From Rostratula benghalensis (taxonomy: Eukaryota; Chordata; Aves; Charadriiformes; Rostratulidae), in assembly GCA_013399305.1 (NCBI GenBank), contig VXAI01000193.1, positions 916,554 to 980,553 of the forward strand: a DNA stretch of 64,000 nt. The letters are read 5' to 3'. Within the stretch, counting starts at the first letter, position 1; each line of letters opens with the position of its first letter. A model generated the notes under the pieces. It saw nothing but the letters and a program-made list of their open reading frames with translations. It was not told the origin of the DNA and ran no database searches. The translations under genes and the position numbers were made by a program. Below are positions 1 through 13,600 of this stretch, piece after piece.

Positions 1-1546
1 CAAGACCAGAACCATCCAGCACCACTCTTTCCCTTCCCCTAAACGGCTGCTGGTTTTAGGCAACGGCTTCCAGGGACACCAGTTTTGTGAGACTGTGCCC
101 TTCTCTGACCTCAGAAACACACATATACAGTGTTCTGCCCATGACTGGTTTTCATCTGTGTCTACCACGAGCTCTACAATCATCAGATCTTCAATCAGGA
201 GTTACTCAGGCACAATTGGAAGCTTATGGAGGCATCTGAAATTGCAGAGGCTTTAAAGACAGATTGAATATATCGTATTTTGAGATCATGAACCCACCTT
301 GACCTCCTCCACAAAAAATATCACAAAGTGAGTGAAGTGTTAGTGTGGGTGAAAAGAATCATTGCAATTCTCTGTAGCTTAATGAATCATCACACAGTAG
401 GCCAGAGGTGTTCAGAGGGCAAGGCATCCTATAATACAAAGTGATTGGCTTCAGAGTATTTAATATTGACGTCTTACTCCTTGGACTGGGGGTGAGGTCT
501 CTGGGTCTGGCCCCACTGCTCCCACCCTGTGACTCAAGGTGGGCAGGAAAGCTGTGTACCATTCCCATTCTTCAGACAGTCTGTCTGCCCAAACTTAGGC
601 ACTGCTTTTCATCTTTTTGAACTCTGCTTCTGAACTCAACCTCTGAAGATATTAAAGTTTTCGCTTTTATGTCAGAAGACGTAAAGCACTTTCTGAGAGA
701 GTGCAAAAAGACAGGTTCTGAGTCACTGGCTGGCACGATGAAGGGTTTAATGAGAGACCCAACCTGTCAGTGCCTGGGCACCGAGGCACATCCTGCTCAC
801 ATCCCAGTGTCAGAGCACCACTGGCTTGGCTAGTCCTTGCTGCAGCTTTTATCAGTATTCTCTTCACAGCTTTACCTTGTCTTTACCGAGACACTTCACA
901 ATAATATGCAAACAAACCAGGTAACCAGGGAAAAGAGTAATGCATTTACAAAGCATTAAAAGAATGAATATACCTGTTACATGAACCTTGACTTCTTCAG
1001 AAATAAATAAAATTGTAACAAAGGAGAAACTTCAGGCTTCCTTGAAAGTCATTCATTTGAACACAACAACCTCCCTTCCTGCCCAGCTTACACCTGCTGC
1101 ACCCCCACAGCTCTTGTTCCAAGGACAGAGCCAGACCCATCACTGTATCAACAGGATTCCTTTGGCTTAACTTTGTTCTGGCCCTCACCAACAAGCAAAC
1201 AATGGACAAATTTTTGGTTTATGGTCTGGTGCCGAGCAAGATCAGATGGGATAAAAAGACTTCATTTCTCCCGACCATAAAGGGAAACCAGCATTTATCA
1301 GCATTCTTGCTTTGCCCTGGGCTAGACAGGAGGAGGATCTAAGCTTTATTATTTGTGTTGCTGGTACTCCCGAGGGCTCAGTTACAGCCACTCTCTCAGA
1401 GGGGTTGAGCATGAACATGTACCAAAGAGACCACCCGTATCTTTGGAGGACTTACCAAGAAAATATAAATGAACAGGGAAATACAGACAAAAGGAGAACC
1501 AACAACAAACCTTCAGGTCTTACTTTAAGCAAGGTAAATACTTCAC
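1..1546 (-). other. SYNJ2: SYNJ2 intron 22 (partial, cut by window edge)
   Basis: No segment here resembles the human continuation (proline-rich, with SRSLSVPNRPRPP-like sequence) on the minus strand. The short open frames present have no flanking splice pair in the right phase that I could support. The remaining 3' exons should lie beyond position 1. Confidence 0.75.
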
Positions 1547-1699
1547 CTTTATAGAGCCGTGGGCTTTGTCCAGATTTGTTTGAAAGAGCTACAGGTGCCA
1601 AATGACCAGAGCAGTCAGGCATGTCTTCTGCTGTGTTTGCTACTAGGTGTGGACGCAAAGCATCATCTAAATCATCATCTTCATCTTCCACTATATCAC
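1547..1699 (-). CDS. SYNJ2: SYNJ2 exon 22, residues 1011-1061 (acidic linker)
   Basis: 153 bp, phase 1 on both sides. Reads [20 protein letters not shown], then [15 protein letters not shown] and [11 protein letters not shown]. The acidic opening corresponds to human GDILEDDEDYLVDEF, but the remainder diverges strongly, as expected for the disordered linker before the proline-rich tail. Donor GTGAAG, acceptor TTCAG. Assigned from splice signals, frame continuity and position rather than strong similarity throughout. Confidence 0.9.
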
Positions 1700-4600
1700 C
1701 TGAATTAAAACATTAGATTGAAAAAATTTAGTGAGCCAATGCACTGTCTCTCCCAGCTATTAATCAATGGATTTAATATACAGGCTGGGCAAGCTTTGTG
1801 TGCAGCCCATGTGTTTCTTCAGTTTGTTTGTATACAGACAACTGTACCATATTTTTTGGATTGGCTAACACAGGTTACACTACTAAATTGATAAGACAAT
1901 CTAAGCAACAGTTCTCTGCCCAAGTGCAGTGTCAGGTCATGGCTTTAATTACGATCCTCTTTTTAAGGAGCGTGGCTTCATTACAAGTGAAACCTGCTGC
2001 TCACCTTCTGACTCATAGTCCAAACTTGAGAAGTCAAAATTTTCTTCCAGAAGACAGGAGTTTGCTGTGGGGGACATGGGGACAATGCTGTCTCGTTTCC
2101 GAGCGATTTCCTCCTGAAGGCCCTTTAGCCAGTCCTTAGTCTTCGGTCGGATCTTCACTGTCCTGCCTCTAACCTAATGCAAAGAAAGAATTGTTTCCCT
2201 TTTGCCAAACAACTTCACCAAATAAAAACACCTGAACAGAACAAGCAAGTGCTGCCAGGCTATTTTACAACTGCTTCAGAAGCTGATGCAACTAAAGCTT
2301 CATTTGAGAAGCTAAATGAGAAGGAAGCACTCTCCCTACCCCCATAACCAAGTTTCCAGACTATAACAATATTCTTGAAAGAAAATTAGATTCACAGCTC
2401 AAAAGCACTGCTACTGCATTTGGGAAATACTTGAGAAATAGGTGAAACATCAAAAAAAAAAATCATCAAAACGATATTGTGATAGTAATAATGGCGTGGG
2501 AGGGTTCCATTTTTGAGTCAGTAGCTTTAAAACACACACTGCTTCTCTGTAAAGATGGAAGGATTTTCTCTGCTCAGAAAAATCCTCCAAATGATGGTTG
2601 ATGTATGTGGAAAGTATATTGTTAAACAGAGTAAGACCACAGCTGCTTATACGTGTTGCTCTGTGCCAGGTGGGGTGAGATGTATCCACGCCAGCAGCTT
2701 CGGCAGCAAAATTAGGTTGGAAAGTTCCTGACCTGGCTTCCCCACACCTTCACATGCTCTGCACATACAATTGGGTCTTGGTCTGTGCTATAAATTACAA
2801 ATGAGTGAAATGAAAAGGTAAAACTCTGAATATGAAAGAGTAAGAGTTTAAATCCATTATTTCAACGTTAAGTTTACATAGAGTAGAGCCCCACAGACAG
2901 TTTTGTCAGCATAAACGAGGGGGCTGATGAATTGTAGAGTGTGTGGGAAGGGAAAGCAGGGGATGGGAAAGTAAACTCCTACTGCTAATGCTGAGTGTGC
3001 CAGGGAGGCCAATGAATCATGTTGTTCCAGCTTGGTAGAAGGAGTTTATTTGATACACTTGAGAGAAACAAAAACCCCCTATCTCCAAACCACAATTGTG
3101 AGGATGCTTTGGTGGCAGTATAACGTCACATAACCTCTCAGGAGAGCTGCTTCAAGTGCCAGAACAATGACTGAGTCCAAGCCTTCTGGAGTGGTATCAG
3201 AAGCCACATCCTAAGTACTGCTTAGGAGCTCAAAAAAAAAAAAAAAAATCTCCTGACCTCCTGGAACTGAAATACTGCATTAAAAGCCTCAGCACTGAGT
3301 TTCTTTGAAATAATGCTACTTGATTTAGCTGGAAACTCAACTACCTCATTCTAAGCAACCACTTTTTGAGACGTCTGTTATGAAATTATTATTACAGGTT
3401 TGAGAGAGTCTTACTTTAACACCATCTATATCCATAACACGAAGAGCTGATTTGCTGTCTGCAAATGTCACCAGCATTTGACCTCCACTGATCCTAGTAA
3501 AAAAAGGTAGAGGAGAAAAACCAGTACATTTTACTTCACCGTTAAATAAAAAGCTTTAAAGGCGAGCATGATAATTTTGTGTAGCTACTTGTTTTGGTTT
3601 AGTTGTATTGTCCTCACAACTATTTTCTGGGGAGAAGCAAGTGATCTGTGAACCCCAGCTGGTCTCTTCCTCTCCTCCATCCTCCCTGGTGTGACCCCAG
3701 CACCCTGCCCCTGAGGCAGCAGCACAAACATCCCAGCAGCCCTTGACAAAATTCCAAGTCTGGTAATCACACTCTCCCTGCACTAACTTCTATGGCTCTG
3801 CATAGACCTCACCTCAGAGGACACGTGGTGTTCCCAAAGATTACTAAACCATCAAGCTTGAAAGCAATTAAAACCAAAACCAACCCACCAAAACATGTTC
3901 TTTTGTTGCTCCTTTTCTTTATGAACAAGGTGATGCTGCTGCTCCTGCAGGGCTGCTTTTGAACCCTCAACTTGTATTTGGTACTTTGACTATAAAACCA
4001 TACATCAATAGGTCAGCGGTTTCCTCCATTAATAAATGGGTCAAACAGAACATAAACAAGTTTCTGGTCTTGGTTCTCATGTCTTTTGCCTGTATTTCTC
4101 AAAGGAGAAGTCTCATAGCTATGCTGGAGCCATGTACAAAATCAACTAGAATGAAATTAAAATTGCTCTACCAGAAGGTATCATACTCTCCCTCTCAAAC
4201 TCAGTAAGTGATAAAACTGTGAAAAGCTGTACTATTAAAAAATAAGCAAAATCACCCCCAAAAGAAAGGGGAACCAGCCAGGAAATCCTAGTGAGCATGA
4301 AAGAGTGCTAGAAGGGAGCAGCCCTCCTGGCTGGAAGTGGAGCAGGGCCTGAGGATCTGCCATTGGAAGCAAAACATGGAAATGAGGCCTGAAGTTAAAG
4401 GTGATGATTTACTCCAAAGCTTCTGTTTTATGGTGCTGCACTGAATAAAATTCTCCACTCAGTCACAAGAGCTGTTAGACTATTTCTTTAACAGGTTGAT
4501 GAGAAGTAAAAGATATTCAGAATACTTGTATTCAATTTCTAATGAAGAATTCCAGATGCAGTAAAGCAATTCAGCACACTACTTTCCAATACAAAGCTAA

Positions 4601-7600
4601 TTCTGTCAGGATAAAAAGTGATTTTCTAGTCTGTATTTTTGAATAGATGACAAGTCATTTTAGATCTCAGACTTACCTGACCAGAACAACAGTGCCATAA
4701 TCCTCGAACATTTGCATAAGCTCTGTACGCAGGTCCTCAGGAAATTCATTTTTCTCTTCAGGTGTGGGTGACAGCAGATTTACCACTACTGTGGCATCCA
4801 GTGGCCCCTGGAAAGACGACACTTCCTGGAAAACACTCTCACGGGCAGCTTCATTAACTTCCTGAACTTCCACTTCTACAATAGCTAGCACTGGCCTACA
4901 TGAAAGATAGGAGAAATGCTTATTTAAAATGAAGATCAACATCCCCCAGTAGCAAGTGCTTATATAAAATTAAAATCAATGTCAAGCAGTAGGACAGGTA
5001 AGTTTCAGCTGGAACAGGGTTCATTTTCTTTCTAGTAGCTGCTATGTTTTGAATTTAGTGTTTGAATAGGAGTGTTGATAATAATGTTGAGTAGAATAGT
5101 GTTAATAACATTGATTTAGTTGTTGTGATGTTCACATTAGTCAAGGACTTCTTCAGCTCCCCATACCAGTTGAGAGGGAGCACAGTCAGGACAAGTCAGA
5201 CAAAGGAATATTCTATACCATAGGCATCATGTTCAGTATAGAAATGGGGGTTGGCCACGGGGCAGGGCAACCGATCATCCAGTGATGAGAGGGACTTGTG
5301 TTGTATTGCTTTACTTTGTATATTCTTTTACCTTTCTTCTTCTTCTTTTCCTCTTCCATTACTGTTCTATTAAACTGTCTTTATCTCAACCCATGAGCTG
5401 TTTTTCCTTTTCTCTCTTTTTCTCCCTACCCTACTGGGGGGGTGTAGTGAGCAAGCAGCTGCATGGTCCTAGCTGCTGGTTGGGGTCAAACCATGGCAAG
5501 AGAGTATTGTTTAAACTCTACACATTCACGACCATGTTTAACTCCACAATGTCAAATCTGATTGCAAATATTTAATTAAGCCTGCTCCACCTCAGAAGAA
5601 AATCATTATTATTTAAGTTCTACACAGAAAGAGAAGCAGAGAAAATTACTTAAGGTCTCAGTGCAAAAAAAGCCTATGGGTGGCAATAGAACCCAGAAGT
5701 CCAGAGTCTGGTGGATTGGTTTATTTTTCTTGCAGTGGAAGATCATGCCTTGAGCACTGTTATTTATATTTACCAGCCCTGCATTAACTCTATGGAACAG
5801 CAAGGGCACTCCATAAAGGAATTCAAATGACAATTCTGTGTAGCATTTCTGGCAAACCTGCAGGCTAAAAAAACCCAGGATACTTCACTCATTATCAAAC
5901 ATCTGTCTCCTAAAACATCCATAGATTGGGAAGGTAATATATTATCTTCTGCTAGACAAGGCCACATAAAAATGTCTTCTTCCAAAAACTAAGGAGAAGG
6001 TACTCTAAGTGTATAATGTGGTTATATAGCAAACATATGCCAATCCATGACATTATAACCAACCAAGACTGTAAATTTGCTTCTTCAGCCATTTCTTCTG
6101 TGTGTTAGATCTCAATAAAATTGAGAAAAGTGTCTGAAAGGGTAATGCTTGTCTCATCTCAGCGGGTGCACTCCACGTGCTCAGATTTTCTCCCGCAGAT
6201 ACACGCAGAGCAGTAACTGGGATGGCTGCTCTTGTAACCACGTCAAAATTGCTGCCTTCTCCTTGCAATAAAGCAGGCTCTGGAATACACTTTACCAGAA
6301 CACACGAAGGCAGCAACAGCAAAACTAGAAAGGAATGGTAGAGGGGGAAAACCACAACATAGAGGAAGTGATAGGTATTTCTTCTATAAGCACTGTGAAT
6401 CATAACGCGTTTCTATATGTCACAAAGAAATAGCTATGCCCTTTTTCCAGCACAAGCCTCGGGAAAGCAAACCTGCTGACTGTAATTAAAAAGGAGTTTT
6501 TGCAGCCAGGTTTCCTGAAGTAGAAACCCAACTGCCATGTTTCACAGATTGCATCCTCAGGGCCCTATAAAACGAGTGCAGCAGTTCCTCTGCGCTTTTG
6601 CAGAACACAGCAACGTCAAAGCCTTGACACAGGAGAAATTGATTGCAAGAGGCATGTTCTTCCATTGCTGGAGGAATAGAGAACAGTGCTCACGTGCACG
6701 AGCAGCACGAGAAGCACAGAGCCATCCACTGTAGGTCACCAAGTGCTGCCACAAGGAATTTCCACAGGGCACGCAATGGGCGAGAGAAAGATTATTCTGA
6801 ATGCAAGGGAGCTTTCTAGGCAAAGTCATTACAGAATTTGTTTCAGAGAAGTGAAGCAGTGACAAGTTTAACACAGAAAGGTCATTCATATTCCTAAAGA
6901 GAAATTAATGATATAGGTCAACCAGAGGCACTGGTCTTTGGTTTTGAACTCCTCCCATCCCAGTTTGTAAGGAAAGCCCAGAAGCCCAACACTTCACTAC
7001 TCTCAAGAGCTCACACCTGGCCCTATGTACATGGCTTACTACTCTCCAGGCCACACAGTCCCAACCTCCTCCTCTGCCACAGCAAGCTGAGTGGAAGTCC
7101 ATCAAAACAGCTTGCTTTGCTACCAGAGCTTTCCAACACCAAGCACCAGAAAGCCCTCAGTTTCCTATACCTGTTGCTGCAAATTATCCAACCCTTCCTG
7201 ACATCACCATGCAGCAGAAATCAATATAGGACCACAGATGCTGCCTCCCCTGGTATAAAACCCACCAGGAGGGGAAAAAATCCCACCACCAAATGGACAA
7301 TGAACACAGAACCAGGGTGTGATTCCTGTCCAGTCAGAGTCAGTTCCTCACTCTGAAGGTGTAACTCAGTATGATGCCTTCTAACGTAGCAGCCCTTTCT
7401 CAGATTATTTGCTTGGGATTTTACCTGTGGTCAGAAGCTTGCAGCTCTGCTCTCCCATAGTACATCAAGGCTCCAGGGGTCCAGGTGTGCCTGACTTTAG
7501 TTTCGGCGTTCAGATCACTGTCCAGAAGGTTGATCTCTCCAGCTACGCAGCACAAAACATAAATTAAAACTCACTGAAAGCTAGTTTTACTAACAGTTAA

Positions 7601-10600
7601 AAGCTATTTATTAGGATGTACTTCACAAACCCTAGTAGCAGGAGGTGGGTATTTTTTGTTCTTGTATATAGCATTTAAAGAAGAGCTGGTATCCTAAAGG
7701 ATTTACAAGTTATAGATTAGGAAAAAAAGATACAGAAAGGACAGGGAATGCAATAGAGAGTGCAGATCACTAGAATAAGCCACCTGCAAAATGGTTAGCC
7801 TGAATGTTACCCAATCAATTAGCTGGACAATCTAGGTTGACAGACAGTTGTATCAGTATTTTTCCTCCTGTCTCATTATTGAGCATAGAGACAGATACCA
7901 TACTTGCAAAATACACTGCAAGTCTGAATAATACATTGGGTTTGGAGAAATAATACACAAGAGAGTGGATAAAGCAACCTTATGCAAATCCAACCTTCAA
8001 ATACTTCCTCTGCAGTGAGTTAAGGTGACAGAAAGTGCTCCAGACATTGTGTCAGGGAGATATATCACATTGCTGTCAATAACAGCAAAGGTTTGAGGTT
8101 GCTGTTTGGGCTAATGGATAACTCTATTTCTTTTCTGTGCAGCTGAAAATGAGTTAATAGGGAACACGGCCTTTCTGCCTGATCAATCGCACGGGGACTA
8201 CACTTTCTTCTTGGAAGGCAAACAGTCCCCTGCAGCAGCAAAAAGAAGGCAGGCAAAAGAATTGGAGCTGGGAGGCAGAAGAGCCTCGACACCTGTAGTA
8301 AGAGAGGATTTTAAAAACATCGGGAGACAGATGTACCTGCAGACAAGAGAATGGTTATAACAACTGACCCCGGATACACAAATAATTTTTATTTTCTTAT
8401 TGCAACTTTTGCAACAAGTGAAAACAGCCCTTCTGTTGGGCTGGCCACCCATGATCTCAAAGTACTTCATAAGCACTAATTAATGAAGTCTCCCCCATTT
8501 TCAGATACTAACAGAAAAATTCCTAAGAATTACCTAGGCAGAAGAAATTACACAAAAGCGCCTATATGTCTACTGAGGACAACAAATCCAGCCATTATAA
8601 CACAGGAACTTTATGTGGACTAATGATTCTGCTGAAAAGCAACAGAATAACTTCTAGATGGCTACAGCTGGATTGCTTTCAGTTGCTCAGTGAGCTCCCA
8701 GCATCTTTCCAATCTGTAGCATGAAGCCTTTCTTCACCTGCTCAAGAAAAAAGGGCTTGCTCTTTCTCTGCAAATTAAACCAGTGAAGCCAAATTAATAT
8801 TGGTTTGAGTAAAGCCCCCACAATCTGGGTAAGCCTAAGGGACAGCTCTCAGCTCCTAACTCCCTTCCTCACCTTTCACTAGATTAAATTCCCTCTATGT
8901 GGGTTCTGGATGAAACCTAAAATAACTTTCAGGTAAAGGAGGAGGAAAGACCCTACGTACCTGTTTTCTCAAAAGGCAGTTTCTTTCTCCACCAAAGCAC
9001 TCTGTCAGTCCAAGCTGGGGTTCTGCACTTGTCACTTGTATCATAAGCCTCTGAGCCAACATCATATTTGTACGTTGGTCCAAAATTAATAGTCCCTTCA
9101 TGGAAGTCTTTAAAAATCTATGAAAAGGAATAGCATCTCTGGATTAAATTACAGATGACGTAGGTGCCATTGTGATCTATCAATGTTCTTGCAAACAAAC
9201 AACATTCTGATTTGTAAACAAATTAATACATTCATGTATTATTTTCAAACAAAGGTCTGAAAATGCAACTTGTTCACTCTCTCAAGGAATTAGATCAAGC
9301 CAACATGCATGTATTCAAGAAAATAGGACACACTGCCTTACTTTTCCACTGGATTTTTGCTGTTGTAGCTGATCAAATTCCAGAAGTGTCTTCCAATCTT
9401 GCCGTTTGAGAAAATAAAAGACTTCCTCGTACGTTAGATCAATGCGATAGTTAAAGTCGCCACACCAGAAGACATAGTCGTGTGAGAACACGCTCCGGCC
9501 CTAGTTTAGAGGCACAGCATACTGTTAATGTTAAATCACATTCATGAAAACACCTTTTACATGCACTGAAATGTGCAACTCAGTCCAGGTTACTAAATAC
9601 TGGACATACTTGCCACGTTCTACTTGTGGAAATCCATCGTGTGCTAAAATGGAATGGTTCCTTCGCTGCCTTTTTCTAAACAAGAGTTGTCAGACTCTGA
9701 CCCCTCTTACCTGAAGGGATGTCTAAGCTGGGACCTCAGTTTCATATTCACAACTTGGTTATCATGAATATTAAAAAATAAATGTTTGTTTCCCTAGCAC
9801 ATTCCACACACATGTATTTACATACTCTAAATGTAACACAAAATGTGCTGCTTCTACCAAGGCACATTCAGCAACAAAGGTCCTGAGTAAGAACAAGGTC
9901 CAAATTTGATCTTACATGCATGTTATAGTTTTGCAAATGCATTGAAATAAAATGCCAATGAAAATTCACTCCAGTTCTTAGCTTAATATCCTATTCTCTA
10001 ACCAGTTTGCTTTGGTTTGTTGTTTGTTTGTTTTTTTTTTAAATTATTTTTTCAGTTAACTATAAACATCTAAAATCCAGAGGTTGGTAAAGGGAATGTT
10101 CCAGAGCTGTGAATGTCACAGCACTAGAGGGCACTCTTTATATGTACTATAGACACAAGGTACATGGACGTATTGTAAACGTAAAGGACATAAAATAGTT
10201 AATGAGGTATTAGAATGAAAAACTACCACAAACACAACTTTATGGCCATTTGGAACAGATATTCTGTGCAGGACGTCCAAACTGTCAGAATTAGTTCTTT
10301 CATAAAACAACTGATTGATATCCTGCATGTCCCAAGCCTCTAAACCTTGCAAACAACAGGGAGTTAAAATTTTATGCTTTGCAACCAAAATGCCTTTTTT
10401 TGCTGACTAAGCAGAATACACAAAAACTGGTCCATTCCCTCCCTGGTTTAGGACCTCTCCAGAGAGGTCTGAGAAAGCTGGCATTGTGGAAATTAAAGCA
10501 ACCAATGTTAAGGGAAGCAAAGAAGAACCATATTTTTTGAAAGGCATGGATAAGATTCTTGTCTCCTGTGAAAAAGGCTTCCTTCTTTTTTATTTTATAA

Positions 10601-13600
10601 TTTTCTTTACCATTTTCTTTTATGCCCTTTCTCCATAGCACTGAGCTGACTTCTTTGATGACCTGTCATCAAAGACAGCTGAGAGAAGCTTTCGTAATGT
10701 AAAGATACAGCCTTTATCTCTGATGGTTTTAGCACACATACAGCTACACTTACCATTGGGAAGCTGAGTTTCTGCGTGATTTCTTTATAATCTTCATTCC
10801 TCTCTTTCACCTGAGTCTGCCCAGCAGTTAAGTGACTGCATATAAAGCAGAAACTGGTGCTATAGAATTGAAAACGAATGCTCACTGCCCCTTTATTTCC
10901 AGCTTTTCCTCCCATTCCTGTCTTCACAGTATCTATTGCTACATCCCTGTATTTAAAAACAAAAACAAAAATTGAAAGAGAAGAGATTGACGGGCTGCAG
11001 GGGGCAAACTTTCAGGTAACTTTGCAACATAAAGGTGAAGCCAGTTAACAGTGCCATGTCTTCTCCCGTCCAGAAAACTTGCTCTTTAAGGTACCATCTT
11101 CTAGGCTAAAAGGTTTTATGATGACAATCATTTCAAGTGTAATACAATAGTACAGAAATAAAACAATTTACAAGTCTTCTCCTCCTCTTCTCCTCTGGTT
11201 TTATTGTTTGGAAATTGTTTATTTCTGAAATTCTGGGAAATTCTACAGACAATATTTTTAAAGTTTACATCTACCGTGATCTTTAAAACAGTGACAATGA
11301 CTAATTTTACCATTAAGTTTCTTTTTACTTTTGAACGTATGGGAATCTGCTTTTCAGACAGCCAACAATTTAATTAGCACTAAACAATTTAATTAGTGTT
11401 ACTACGTGTTGAAACCAAACTGCAGTTGAAGCCAGATTTTTCAGCCAATTAAAGAGCAACAGATCATAACCCATCATTTGGTAAACCAGATAAAATCAGT
11501 GATTACTGGATACAACTACTTATACCTAAAACTCTTCAGATAAGTTCTGTACTGGTGACAAATTGCTTAGGGTCTCCATGTTGTTAATTACATAGCATTT
11601 CAGTGTCATGCTTAGCATCAGCTTTACTACAGAAAGATGACTTGGCAAAGGAGACCATCTGCTCCCAGGATAACTTCTCCCAGATAGCCTGTCTGCTCCC
11701 AGACTGAAACATGCTTGTCTGATCAAATAAGCAAATGATGAGATCATTGGTGTAACCTACCCCAGCACCGTGCATGTCCTTCCCAGTGAGAAAAATTTTG
11801 CTTTCCAGGTAGAAGACAAGCAGATCTGGACCAGAATACTACTGGGTTTAAGCAAGGGGCAGGCAGCAAAACAGCAAGTTTGGTTTATTGTCAGGCATTC
11901 ACGATCTGAATGTTGTGAGATGTTACAGGCTCTTTTCCACCCTCCATCATTTTCTTATCTCTTGTCCTCCTCCCCTCCTCCCACCCCCACCACATCTTCT
12001 ATCTTTTGTCTCCCTCTTTATTTTCCTCTCTTTTCCTGACTGCAGAAAACCACGAGAAGACATCCTCAGGGAGGCAAAAGAGAAGCATCAGTGTTTTCTA
12101 TGAAAAGAATGGTTTTTAAGCACTCTGGAAGAAGCACGTGTTCAGTCTTCTCACACTAAGGAGCTGCCTGCCTACCCCACTGCAGACTGGTATTGATTTG
12201 CCTTACATTCATGGCAAAGGCTATGTTGAGATAACCCACCTTACACTCAACGGCTTGGATTTCATCAATCCTTTCACTGCTGTATAAGCTTCAGTTATTC
12301 TATCATTTTATTTCTCTGGTCTCTAACTTCTGGCCTAATCTCTTCAATCTCTGTAAGCACAGAAGCCTTTTTTTTTTTTTTTAATTTCTGATCATTTTTG
12401 TCTTCCTTTTCTAGACATGGGAATAACTACACAAGCACACAGGTTAGGCTTGGTTATACTCACCTAATGTATAGCAGCACATTAGCATTAAATGATGAAA
12501 CTTAGTCACTCAAATCAAGCCTGTCCCTTTTTCTCTTGAGTTTCAAATGGTTACATCCAATTCCTAGCAGATGACAACTGCAATGGAGCCACTGTTCCGT
12601 TCCACCTCCAATTTTCATTTAAACCATGCAATTCCTGCTGAATTACTCAAATTTCTTGAAAGTCAGGTGAAAAGTCAAGAACTGAAACACTTCTCCTCTG
12701 GACTGCTTCATAAGAGCAAAAATACCTAATTTTTTAAAATCATGTTGAAGAAAGGTTACCGGAAAGACAGCAATAGCAGACCATCAGGACAACCTGGATT
12801 GCATTGCTCTGCCTAGCCTACAGCACTTGATGTTGCTCAAGCTCTGCACTGATTTTCTCTCTAGATATGAAATCAGAGGGAAGGAAGGGGCAGCTTTTGA
12901 TATTTTAATCACAAAATGCAGTGGCCAACCAGGGTTCCTAATATGGGGTAGAGGGCACTGTTTAGATTACTCCAGACTTTATGGTCAGACAGATGCTCAA
13001 AGGTGGTTTTGGCTAATCATTTGTTTCTTGCCCATTTACCCTTAGCCTGCATAATTCTTGCCCACAGCAAAGGCATTTTAATGCAGATATCCCTGTGGCT
13101 TGATAATCTGTGTCATTAAGCTGAGGACACACAGCTCTGCACCCTCCTGATTAAGCACATAGTTCTGGTTCTTGTGACTTCTGGGAGAGACAAACACTGA
13201 ACGGGCCCCTTGTAGCTCTCAATTCCATAAAATGTCAGGGGGCAAAATTATCTCTCTTTCTCTCACCACCCCATCCCTCCCACCCTTTCTATCTTTTCCA
13301 CCATTCTTTTCAGGTCTGTAGCCAGCCCAGTTTCCACATGGAAATACTAAGGAAGGAGAGAGTTAGAAGGTAAAACCTGCTCTTAGGGCAGAGGCCTTCC
13401 CTTGGTGCTCCAAACACTCTTGGACTCACTTGCTCAGGTCATTCCTTTTCCAGAAAGACAGCACCCAAGGTGCTAAACTCTGACTGCCCACAGGGAGCAT
13501 GCTGGGCTTCTCTGAACTAGAAGAAGATACTAGGGCTGCCTGGCCTTTGCCAAGGATGGAGAATGGACTCCAGTCTACTGCCACCTGGAAACATATCTCT

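Larger units (their letters stand above)
4896..7424 (-). other. SYNJ2: SYNJ2 intron 18 (2.5 kb)
   Basis: Phase 2 intron with GTAAAA donor and TGTAG acceptor. Contains an avian retroviral solo LTR at 4990-5502 and possibly an older repeat relic at 5620-5710. A 116-codon minus-strand frame at 6053-6403 is unrecognised. Confidence 0.85.

Noticed and set aside
997..1209. Candidate 3' SYNJ2 exon in the 70-codon minus-strand frame
   Set aside because: No similarity to the proline-rich tail, and no in-phase acceptor/donor pair continuing the phase 1 end of exon 22.
5282..5575. 97-codon plus-strand frame rich in Phe, Leu and Ser
   Set aside because: It lies inside the solo LTR and is explained by pyrimidine-rich LTR sequence.
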